Source: an uncultured Candidatus Saccharibacteria bacterium
Lineage (GTDB): Bacteria > Patescibacteriota > Saccharimonadia > Saccharimonadales > Saccharimonadaceae
Direction: 5' to 3'
DNA length: 64,000 nucleotides
Assembly: GCA_937924995.1 (NCBI GenBank)
Contig: CALEXY010000011.1
Location: 1-64,000, forward strand
Shown: in pieces, positions 25,899 through 33,325 of the stretch
Position numbering within the stretch: position 1 is the first letter of the stretch
Layout of the letters: the number at the start of each line of letters is the position of its first letter
Program-made: the position numbers and the translations under genes
Notes under the pieces: model-generated
What the model was told of the DNA's origin: nothing
What the model saw: the letters and a program-made list of their open reading frames with translations, nothing else
Databases searched by the model: none

Positions 25899-26543
25899 AT
25901 GAAAGAAATCAAAAATTTTAAACCAAAAGAATCTAAAGTTACTGATCTTTTTCTGATTCTTGTAGCCTTTCTTTTGGTTTTTATTCTTTTTAATTCTGTT
26001 CGTGTTTCTGCCGACGCTCCTAAAATTAAACTCACAGATGATCAGCGTGGCGAACTCTCCATGAACTGTAGTTCAATCAAGTCTAGCCTCAAAAAACTTC
26101 AAGTTAGTGATGCCAAAATCCGCTCTCTACTTGGGGCTAATTACCAAACAATTCTCAATTCTTACATCACCCCCTTCAACCTTCGCCTTGTCAAAAATAA
26201 CCAGAATCTCGGCGATCTTTCTGACCTACAAAGTAGTTTTGTCTTGCAAAAAAATGACTTTAGTTCACTTTATATTGCTTATAGTCAACAATTTGAAAAT
26301 CTCCTTTCTATTGATTACCAAAAAAATCCTGACGATTTCTACAATCAGCTGATCGTCACCAGGGAATCCCGCAAGGAGCTAAACCAAAAAGTCGAAGATC
26401 TTACCAAAACCGCAGAAAAATACCTTGCAGAGATTAAAAAAATTGAAATTGATGGCGAAAACATTCGTTTTACTCCAGAAAAAACCGACGCTACCAAAGC
26501 TTCAAGCATTACCAACCCTGCTAATCAAGTGGGGGGACGATAA
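25899..26543 (+). CDS. Hypothetical exported protein with helical domain
   Basis: A 214-residue protein not recognised as any family. One hydrophobic segment at ~18-36 (LFLILVAFLLVFILF) is followed by VSADAP, fitting a signal peptide or anchor. The rest is strongly helical, with predicted coiled coil at ~150-185 (RKELNQKVEDLTKTAEKYLAEIKKIE), and a single cysteine near 57. It is followed 2 bases later by another single-helix protein, so the two probably form an envelope complex. Leaderless-type promoter. Confidence 0.7.
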   Translation: MKEIKNFKPKESKVTDLFLILVAFLLVFILFNSVRVSADAPKIKLTDDQRGELSMNCSSIKSSLKKLQVSDAKIRSLLGANYQTILNSYITPFNLRLVKNNQNLGDLSDLQSSFVLQKNDFSSLYIAYSQQFENLLSIDYQKNPDDFYNQLIVTRESRKELNQKVEDLTKTAEKYLAEIKKIEIDGENIRFTPEKTDATKASSITNPANQVGGR

Positions 26544-26545
26544 TT

Positions 26546-26896
26546 ATGCCAAAAATGTCCTCTGGTGGTCGCAATCTTATGCGCTTAGGCTTAATCGCAA
26601 CCCTAATTACCATTCTTACTACCACCATCTCTCTAGTTATCTATCACAATAGTGGCGACATTTATCTAGATCGCTCCCGCCCAGGTTTTTTACCGGAGAA
26701 GCACGAAGTCAAACATGACGACCAACCTGAAAAAACTTATTCTTTCCCAGAATCCGGCAATCTCGACTCAAAAACTCTTGAAGAATTCCGCGAAAATTTC
26801 GAAAAGACTCTCGAAGATACCAAAAATCTTAAAGACCCATTTTCCGCCGATAATCTATCTGATGATTTTGTTGGATTAAAATCACCCAATAAATAA
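26546..26896 (+). CDS. Hypothetical single-pass membrane protein
   Basis: A 116-residue protein of unknown function. Residues ~8-32 are basic then hydrophobic (LMRLGLIATLITILTTTISLVIY), followed by an acidic, proline-containing extracellular region that ends in short helices. It starts 2 bases after the preceding stop, so it depends on translational coupling to the 25899-26543 gene. No cysteine or catalytic motif. Confidence 0.65.
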   Translation: MPKMSSGGRNLMRLGLIATLITILTTTISLVIYHNSGDIYLDRSRPGFLPEKHEVKHDDQPEKTYSFPESGNLDSKTLEEFRENFEKTLEDTKNLKDPFSADNLSDDFVGLKSPNK

Positions 26897-27017
26897 CCAG
26901 CACCACTCAACCTACACCCATTGCTCACTAAGAATCAGCTACCTATGTTTTAGCACTTTTCAAAATGCTATTTTCATGTTATAATACAGCGACAATTATT
27001 AAGTGGGAATAATCTAT

Positions 27018-27572
27018 ATGAAACAATCTAATATTAAACTTATCGGTGAATTCTGCCTAGTTTCAATCTTTGCAGATGGTCATAATTTTCTAGATATTCC
27101 TGCCAAAATCGATTCTGGTGCCGACAGCAGCTCTCTCCATATTAACAGCGCTAAAGTAAACGAAGATGGCGATTTAGTAATAAGTCTCCCTAGTTTTTAT
27201 CAACACAAAACTTCTCCAAGGGAATTAAAGCGTGATTATGCTCATCCAGACTATACGCCCACTAAAGTCAATGAAAAGATTAAAAAATCCAAAACTTCAA
27301 AAACTGTCATTATTCCCAAAGGAAAATATCGAGATATTACCATCGTTAGCTCTAATGGTCATGGCCAAAAACGTTATAAAATCAACCTAAAAATTAGCAT
27401 CAACGGGTCCGAATTTGAAACTTCGTTTACCCTTAGCAGTCGTCATAAAAACCGCTACCCAATATTACTTGGTAAGCATGCCCTAAAAGGACGGTACCTA
27501 GTTGACGTTTCAAAATCCTATATCAACCAAACCAAAGAAAATCTTAATCAACTAATCAGCAAGGAAGACTAA
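27018..27572 (+). CDS. RimB-like retropepsin-type protease (ATP-dependent zinc protease family)
   Basis: 184 residues with the motif IDSGADSSSLH at 31-41, which matches the D-(T/S)-G-A active site of retroviral-type aspartic peptidases, in the context (KIDSGA.SSSLH) of the RimB family that accompanies RimK. The C-terminal part FTLSSRHKNRYPILLGKHALKGRYLVDV is also typical. It lies 1 base before rimK. In Pseudomonas the partner RimB acts on RimK function toward ribosomal protein S6; the same role here is an inference. ATG 27018 is preferred over GTG 27003. Confidence 0.8.
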   Translation: MKQSNIKLIGEFCLVSIFADGHNFLDIPAKIDSGADSSSLHINSAKVNEDGDLVISLPSFYQHKTSPRELKRDYAHPDYTPTKVNEKIKKSKTSKTVIIPKGKYRDITIVSSNGHGQKRYKINLKISINGSEFETSFTLSSRHKNRYPILLGKHALKGRYLVDVSKSYINQTKENLNQLISKED

Positions 27573-27573
27573 A

Positions 27574-28482
27574 ATGAAAATCGCCATTCTCTCCAACGGA
27601 CCAAAGAACTACTCCACCACCCGTCTCTACGAAGAAGCTATCAAGCGTGGCCATGAGGTCGACATCATTAAGTATAAAAATTGTTATCTTTCACTCTCCG
27701 AAAATAATCCCGTAGTTTACTATAACGGAGAAGCACTTCCTCACTACGACGCAATTTTACCTCGTATCGCCAATGGTCTCACCCGTTACGGCTGCGCCGT
27801 AGTTCGCCAATTTGAAATGAGCAACACTTGGACACTTTCTAGTTCGATCTCAATCACTCGTGTCCGCGACAAGCTTCGTTCTGCTCAAATTTTCGCCAAA
27901 GCTGGCATTGCTTCACCAAAAACCTTAGTCTCACGCAACACTGCAGACATTGATGACCTTCTTGAACAAATCGGTCTTCCAGCTATCATCAAGCTTGCTA
28001 CCGGTACGCATGGTAATGGTGTAGTTCTAGCCGAAACCAAGAAAGCTGCCCGCTCTGCCTTGCAGGCTTTCTACCTCTATAACGAAGATGGTACCAACAT
28101 TCTTATTCAAGAATATATAAAAGAATCTGCTGGCACCGATATTCGTGCTTTTGTGGTCGGCTCAAAGGTTGTTGCCTCAATGAAGCGTCAATCTCTTGAT
28201 GATGACTTCCGTTCCAATCTCCATAAAGGTGGCATTGGCACTGCTATTAAACTTACTCCAGAAGAAGAAAAGCTCGCAATTAAAGCCGCCAAAGTCATGG
28301 GCCTCCATGTTGCCGGTGTTGACCTCATGCGCTCCGCTCGTGGTCCATTAATCCTCGAGGTTAATGCTTCGCCAGGATTTGGTATTGAAAAAGCTACCAA
28401 CCGCAACGTCGCCCTACCAATCATCAAATATATTGAACATAATGCAAAAGGCCGCACTCTTAAAGATAAGGTTGGCATCTAA
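27574..28482 (+). CDS. rimK: RimK-family alpha-L-glutamate ligase (ATP-grasp)
   Basis: Adds amino acids, usually glutamate, to a peptide C-terminus at ATP cost; in E. coli the target is ribosomal protein S6. 302 residues. N-terminal RimK domain (MKIAILSNGPKNYSTTRL, ILPRI), ATP-grasp with TRVRDKLRSAQIFAKAGIASPKT, KLATGTHGNGVVLAE, IQEYIKESAGTDIRAFVVG and the metal site LEVNASPGFGIE. Length and motifs fit RimK. Coupled to the RimB-like protease gene; RBS AAGGAAG. The target is not encoded in this window. Confidence 0.9.
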   Translation: MKIAILSNGPKNYSTTRLYEEAIKRGHEVDIIKYKNCYLSLSENNPVVYYNGEALPHYDAILPRIANGLTRYGCAVVRQFEMSNTWTLSSSISITRVRDKLRSAQIFAKAGIASPKTLVSRNTADIDDLLEQIGLPAIIKLATGTHGNGVVLAETKKAARSALQAFYLYNEDGTNILIQEYIKESAGTDIRAFVVGSKVVASMKRQSLDDDFRSNLHKGGIGTAIKLTPEEEKLAIKAAKVMGLHVAGVDLMRSARGPLILEVNASPGFGIEKATNRNVALPIIKYIEHNAKGRTLKDKVGI

Positions 28483-28513
28483 GCTAAGATCTCTAAACCA
28501 AAATACCTAACCC

Positions 28514-28542
28514 AATCTGACGCCTCTAGGTGTCAGATTTTT
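28514..28542 (+). terminator. Intrinsic terminator of the rimB-rimK operon
   Basis: 11-bp stem AATCTGACGCC / GGTGTCAGATT (one G-T pair), TCTA loop, T-rich tail. Confidence 0.85.
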
Positions 28543-28577
28543 ATATCTCTTTCAGCCCAGAACAAGTTATCATATAG

Positions 28578-28583
28578 TATAAT
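28578..28583 (+). promoter_or_regulatory. -10 box for a leaderless mRNA
   Basis: TATAAT ends 6 bases before ATG 28590; no RBS. Confidence 0.65.
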
Positions 28584-28589
28584 TAACTT

Positions 28590-29039
28590 ATGATTATTTT
28601 ACTTTTAATCGTCTTGCTCTTTATTCTATTCTCTATGCTTAGACGACATATTGGCATTGCCCTACTTGCCACTATCGCCGGTAACACCATTTATAGCACC
28701 TTCGGCAACGATCTAACCGAATTATTTGCTAAATTCCTAAACGGCATCCCAGAAAATACAATTTCCAGCACTATCTACATCTCCCTAGTTTTTCTCTTTC
28801 CGTTAATTCTTTATTTCAAATCCAATAAAGACAGTCTTTTTGGCATTTTACGTTTTCTTGAAAGCTTGATTTACGCCGTGCTTTTGGTCTCCATTTGCGC
28901 CGCCAAGATCAATCTCCTCATACCATTTGATGATATAAGTATCCAGCTTTTGAACTTCATCGCCATCGTGCGCCCCTCGCTCTTGCTTTTTGCTATTATC
29001 GTAGCCTACCTTGATATTCTTCTCAGCAAATCGAATTAA
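28590..29039 (+). CDS. Small integral membrane protein
   Basis: 149 residues, about four hydrophobic segments (1-15, 25-35, 62-78, 90-108, 122-142 approximately), small soluble loops, and no recognised motif; CvpA-like proteins look similar but no specific match is claimed. Its last 192 bases overlap the end of comEC on the opposite strand. A clean leaderless-type promoter supports expression. Confidence 0.6.
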   Translation: MIILLLIVLLFILFSMLRRHIGIALLATIAGNTIYSTFGNDLTELFAKFLNGIPENTISSTIYISLVFLFPLILYFKSNKDSLFGILRFLESLIYAVLLVSICAAKINLLIPFDDISIQLLNFIAIVRPSLLLFAIIVAYLDILLSKSN

Positions 29040-30056
29040 TATAAAAACTACTAACCATATCAAAAAATACCACCATTTTTTCTTCGGAAAATCTAAAATA
29101 GAAGATTCCTGTTCAGCCAAAACATTTATTATGTGTGTATGAATTTTCAATGGCCAAATTAGTATTTTTTCTAAACTGATCCCAAATATCAATAAATCAC
29201 CCAATACCGCAATCAATCCCACCGAACCCATAACAATTGGTAAACTCGGCAATAGTACTATATTCGCCAGAATCGAAAGCCAAGTAAATTTACCAAAGAA
29301 ATATAGGCTGATTGGCAATGTTATTACAGAGATCACAATTGACGAAATTAAAGATTTTGCTAAAAATCCCGGCCTTCGATAAAGATCCTTCAAATCATCC
29401 TTTGTCGCATAGAGATAACTTGTAGCTAACGGCGCTATTTTTACTATGGCAAAATAGGCTAACACCGAAAGCCAGAAACCAATTTGATTTACAAATTCTG
29501 GTCGAATTATTAAGCAGACACTTACTATGATCACCATAACTCGATAAACCGAAACATTTCGGCCAAAGTATTTAATCGTCATCATCAAAACCAATCCGAC
29601 TAACGCGCGCAAAATAGACGGACTAAAACCAATCATCATTGCATAGATGAAGCAGAAGATTAGCACAAAATAGGTTTTACTAATGATCGAAAAATGCTTA
29701 AAAACCAAACTCAAAATTCCAGCAATTATTGCAAGGTGAGTCCCAGAAACCGCAATTAAATGCATTACTCCAACATTTACCATATTATCTTTTTGTAGCG
29801 CCGTTAATTCATCCTTGTTTCCAGTTAAATAGCTAATACCAAGGGCCAGTTCGTCATGCTCGGAATATTTTAAAAGCCTCTCCTTTAACAAAGCGACGAA
29901 TTTTCGCTGTGTATACACCTTTTCGTTTCTTGCTCTTATAAAATTCGTCTTGGGTTCATTACCGGCAATAAATAAATCTGGAGACCGACAAAACACTCGC
30001 CCAGCCGCAATTAAAATCAGGCTCATCATAAATAAATTTTCTATGCGTATTTTCAT
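28848..30056 (-). CDS. comEC: ComEC/Rec2-type DNA uptake channel, minimal form
   Basis: Inner-membrane channel for single-stranded DNA import in natural transformation. 402 residues with only the Competence domain: HLIAVSGTHLAIIAG (from residue 99) and GFSPSILRALVGL are the family signatures, followed by 7-8 membrane helices. The N-terminal OB-like domain (DUF4131) is reduced to ~90 residues and the C-terminal metallo-beta-lactamase domain is absent. The final ~60 residues (after KNIKVGYDN) are charged and overlap the convergent gene at 28590-29039. RBS GGAGGT. Confidence 0.85.
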   Translation of the reverse strand: MKIRIENLFMMSLILIAAGRVFCRSPDLFIAGNEPKTNFIRARNEKVYTQRKFVALLKERLLKYSEHDELALGISYLTGNKDELTALQKDNMVNVGVMHLIAVSGTHLAIIAGILSLVFKHFSIISKTYFVLIFCFIYAMMIGFSPSILRALVGLVLMMTIKYFGRNVSVYRVMVIIVSVCLIIRPEFVNQIGFWLSVLAYFAIVKIAPLATSYLYATKDDLKDLYRRPGFLAKSLISSIVISVITLPISLYFFGKFTWLSILANIVLLPSLPIVMGSVGLIAVLGDLLIFGISLEKILIWPLKIHTHIINVLAEQESSILDFPKKKWWYFLIWLVVFILIRFAEKNIKVGYDNSKKQERGAHDGDEVQKLDTYIIKWYEEIDLGGANGDQKHGVNQAFKKT

Positions 30057-30146
30057 TTACAACCTCCAAGCTCAACATAGAAAAACTTTTGCATTTTGGC
30101 AAGTAATTTTTAAATAAAACAACATTTTTCAGATTAAAAAATCTTA

Positions 30147-30195
30147 AGCATAAGCAAGTTATTAAAATCTAATTTTCAAAGCATAAGCAAGTTAT
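30147..30195. repeat. Two-copy repeat, 33-base period, between divergent comEC and the methyltransferase gene
   Basis: AGCATAAGCAAGTTAT at 30147 and again at 30180. The 233-base intergenic region otherwise holds only AT-rich sequence and the two promoters. Confidence 0.75.
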
Positions 30196-30289
30196 CAAAA
30201 AATTTAAAAACACCAAACCACCAGATATAAACTCTCGAAATTTTATCAATCCTAATATTTAAAAACTTGCGAAATTTTATATTTACTTT

Positions 30290-31510
30290 ATGCTAGATAT
30301 TAAGATGAAGCAGAAAAATCCAATTATCACCCCAGAAACCCCACTGGAAGTTATTAATTTCGCCACAACCGGACAGGGAATTGCGACCAATTCAGATGGT
30401 AAAAAAATCTTCCTGTGGAACGCCATGCCAGGAGAAAAAATCACCGAATATCAGGTTTTAAAACAAAAATCCCATCTCACCGAAGCCGTAGCTCTGAAAA
30501 TTGAAAACCCTAATCCACACCGCGTATTGCCGCGTGACGAACACTATCTTTCTAATTCACCTTGGCAAATTCTAGATATCAGCTACGAGAATTTAGTCAA
30601 AAAACAAATTATCGAAGAACTTTTTTCTAAGCTAGATGCACCAAAAATAGCCTTTGAGCCAAGTGATAATGAATATTTTTATCGCAATAAGATGGAATAT
30701 TCACTTTACTACGATCATGAAACCGCTAGGATTCATCCGGCCATTCACCGTCGTGGTTCGCATCATAAAATCCCCATCCTTACTTCTTCACTCGAAAATC
30801 CAGCCATTTATCATCGCGCCATGGAAATTATCAATGAGTTAAATACTAAACAGGAAGATTCTAGAAAATATCAGTCTCTTCTTCTGCGCTGTAATCGTCA
30901 AGGCGAAGTTAGTGGTGGTCTTTATGAGAATTATCAACCACATCCTGTCTTTGAAAATCTGACAGATAAAATCTTGGGGTACGAATTTTCTTATTCACCA
31001 AACGGATTCTTCCAAATCAATCTTCCAGAATATGAAAAAGTTTTACGAAAAATCAAAGATTTTATCAAAGACCAAAACAAAGTCGTTGACCTTTACTCCG
31101 GCGTTGGTACCATCGGATTAACTGTTGCTGGAGATAAAAATCTCACACTTGTCGAAGTTGATAAATTTGCTCACGGTGAACTATTAAACAACATCGAATC
31201 GATAAAATCCAGTACAGGCAACTCCGAAATCACTGGCATCCTCGCCAAATCTGAGGACATTTATGATCATATCGAGCATAATTCAACTGTTATTGTTGAC
31301 CCGCCGCGTTCTGGTTGCGACTCTAAACTTATTGACACGATCAATCAAAAACTTCCAGAAAAACTCGTCTATCTATCCTGCAACCCTATTACCCAAGTAC
31401 GTGATCTTGAAGGTCTTGCCGAAAATTATCGAATTACAAATGTTACCGGATATAATTTCTTCCCACACACACCACACATCGAATGTCTAGTCTTACTAGA
31501 GCGTAAATAA
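30290..31510 (+). CDS. TrmA/RlmD-family RNA (uracil-5-)methyltransferase without the Fe-S cysteines
   Basis: Transfers methyl from SAM to a uridine C5 in tRNA or rRNA; the exact target is not decidable. 406 residues: N-terminal TRAM-like domain, central domain, and SAM-binding domain with VVDLYSGVGTIGL, DPPRSGCD and the catalytic LSCNPITQVRDL. The [4Fe-4S] cluster motif of RlmD/RumA (C-x5-CGGC) is replaced by DEHYLSNSPWQ with no cysteine. The start is uncertain: ATG 30290, or ATG 30305 which lies 5 bases after a TGcTAGATA box and would be leaderless. Confidence 0.85.
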   Translation: MLDIKMKQKNPIITPETPLEVINFATTGQGIATNSDGKKIFLWNAMPGEKITEYQVLKQKSHLTEAVALKIENPNPHRVLPRDEHYLSNSPWQILDISYENLVKKQIIEELFSKLDAPKIAFEPSDNEYFYRNKMEYSLYYDHETARIHPAIHRRGSHHKIPILTSSLENPAIYHRAMEIINELNTKQEDSRKYQSLLLRCNRQGEVSGGLYENYQPHPVFENLTDKILGYEFSYSPNGFFQINLPEYEKVLRKIKDFIKDQNKVVDLYSGVGTIGLTVAGDKNLTLVEVDKFAHGELLNNIESIKSSTGNSEITGILAKSEDIYDHIEHNSTVIVDPPRSGCDSKLIDTINQKLPEKLVYLSCNPITQVRDLEGLAENYRITNVTGYNFFPHTPHIECLVLLERK

Positions 31511-31545
31511 AAGCGTAAAATATAAAAACATAATCAAGGTAATCT

Positions 31546-32178
31546 ATGAACGATTTTTTACTACTCACTATAAAACTACTCATCGGCTTTCTCGCTCTCA
31601 TTATCATTATCAATATTACCGGTAAGGGAAATCTTGCACCGACTTCCGCCAGTGATCAAATTCAAAATTATGTACTTGGTGGTATTATTGGCGGCGTAAT
31701 TTACAATAATAATATTTCTATTTTAGAATTCATCACCATCTTGGCTATCTGGTGTTTTTTGGTGCTTTCTCTAAAATGGATCAAAACTCACAACGTACGC
31801 GTTAAACAAATTCTTGACGGAAAAGCATTAATCCTCGTTGATAATGGCAAGATTAATATTGATAATTGCCGAAAAATTAATCTTAGCGCCCATGATCTTG
31901 CTTTTAAATTACGCACTAATGGTGTTTATTCTACCGAAAAGGTTAAACGTGCTATTATTGAACAAAATGGTAGTCTACTAATTATCCATAAGGGCGAAGA
32001 AAACCCTAAATTTCCAATCATTACCGATGGTCAGATTCAATTTGATATTCTAGAAGTCATCGGCAAAAATGAAAGCTGGCTAAAGCAAGAACTTAAAAAA
32101 CACGGGATTACACATCCTAGCCAAGTTTTTCTTGGTGAGTATGAAGACGGAAAAGCTACCTTTACTCCATATCAATAG
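31546..32178 (+). CDS. YetF/DUF421 family membrane protein
   Basis: 210 residues. Three N-terminal membrane segments (~5-24, 40-58, 62-78) carry ITGKGNLAPTSASDQIQNYVLGGIIGG, the pattern of the DUF421 family, then a cytoplasmic mixed alpha/beta domain (LILVDNGKINIDNCRK, SLLIIHKGE). The family includes B. subtilis YetF and spore-germination related proteins with unclear function. Ends TAG; separate from the next gene by a 84-base gap. Confidence 0.75.
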   Translation: MNDFLLLTIKLLIGFLALIIIINITGKGNLAPTSASDQIQNYVLGGIIGGVIYNNNISILEFITILAIWCFLVLSLKWIKTHNVRVKQILDGKALILVDNGKINIDNCRKINLSAHDLAFKLRTNGVYSTEKVKRAIIEQNGSLLIIHKGEENPKFPIITDGQIQFDILEVIGKNESWLKQELKKHGITHPSQVFLGEYEDGKATFTPYQ

Positions 32179-32262
32179 TGAGGACTTATCTAAATCACTT
32201 GACAGTTTTCACAATGTTCCTTTATTATCGTTTATGTTTAATTTAAAAAAGGAGGCTATTTT

Positions 32263-32538
32263 ATGAAGTCGAATAATATTAAAAATAAAATCAATACTAT
32301 TGTGGGGTCAATCGGAGCCTTTATTGGTATCTTTGTTTTCATTGCTTATATTCCACAGATTATTGCAAACATCAGTGGATCCAAAGGTCAACCTTGGCAG
32401 CCAGCTATGGCCGCTTTCTCGTGCCTAATTTGGGTAATTTATGGCTGGACTAAAGAGCCGAAAAAAGATTACATTCTAATTATTCCAAATGCTTTTGGTG
32501 TTATTCTAGGATTTCTCGCTTTTATAACAGCTCTCTAG
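32263..32538 (+). CDS. SemiSWEET-like small transporter
   Basis: 91 residues, three predicted membrane helices. VFIAYIPQIIANISG carries the PQ-loop signature of SWEET/SemiSWEET carriers, and SCLIWVIYGWTKEPK in helix 3 has the usual W-x(2)-YG pattern. SemiSWEETs dimerise and move mono- or disaccharides by facilitated diffusion; the substrate here is not known. Strong RBS AAAGGAGG before the ATG, promoter region TTGACA at 32201-32206 with TATCGT-like -10. Ends TAG. Confidence 0.7.
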   Translation: MKSNNIKNKINTIVGSIGAFIGIFVFIAYIPQIIANISGSKGQPWQPAMAAFSCLIWVIYGWTKEPKKDYILIIPNAFGVILGFLAFITAL

Positions 32539-32551
32539 TCAAAAGGAAAAT

Positions 32552-33325
32552 ATGCAAAATTATCCCCCAAACAATTCCAAAAAGACTAAATCTACTCCAA
32601 TCACTTATCGACGAATGCGTAGCCGCCTAGTAAAATATGGCGCTATTGGATTTATTCTCAATGCCGCCATTTACCTTATTACCGAATTTATTGCAGCTCT
32701 TGGCACCAATCAAGATCTAGGGTATGTCTACTCTAAGCAATTCATCAGTGCGCTGGGAGTGTATCCTGGACAAATCGCCGATGGCGTACCAAACAATTTT
32801 TCACCCCTTGCTATAGTAATGAATCTAGGTTTCATCGTCACCGCTTTCGGTTTTTCTATTAGCTATGCCTTATTGCTATATCCAAAACTTAAAGACAGAA
32901 ACACTAAACTAGCCTGCAGTTTAATGATGGTAGCCACACTATTCAGCATTGGTAGCCTCTTAGTCGGACTTTTTCAAGGTGGCGTACCCAATCAAGATTC
33001 GTTACATGGCATTGGCACCAGATTATCATTCCTCATGGGGAATCTCACCCTATTTTTTACCGGTATTTTTCTAAAACCGAACCATAAAAGTTATCGTCTA
33101 ACCGCTATCTTACTTTCAATTATTGGTATTAGTTTTGCATTTCTTCTTCAATACGCCATCACAAATAAGCTAACTGAGGTAGCCGCCATCTATGAGCGAC
33201 TCACCGTCTACCCAATCATCGCCTGGGAACTAATTACTGGTATAATTTTCTTAAAAGAATCCATCCAAACCAAATATAATCTTGCGCCAAGGACTAAAAA
33301 GGAGAACAAAGATGAGACCGAATAA
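32552..33325 (+). CDS. DUF998-family membrane protein
   Basis: 257 residues with six to seven membrane helices. Features such as NNFSPLAIVMNLGFIVTAFGF and DSLHGIGTRLSFLMGNLTLF fit DUF998 proteins, whose function is unknown. It starts 13 bases after the SemiSWEET stop (RBS AAAAGGAAA) and its last 14 bases overlap the start of the helicase gene, suggesting one transcription unit. Confidence 0.7.
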   Translation: MQNYPPNNSKKTKSTPITYRRMRSRLVKYGAIGFILNAAIYLITEFIAALGTNQDLGYVYSKQFISALGVYPGQIADGVPNNFSPLAIVMNLGFIVTAFGFSISYALLLYPKLKDRNTKLACSLMMVATLFSIGSLLVGLFQGGVPNQDSLHGIGTRLSFLMGNLTLFFTGIFLKPNHKSYRLTAILLSIIGISFAFLLQYAITNKLTEVAAIYERLTVYPIIAWELITGIIFLKESIQTKYNLAPRTKKENKDETE

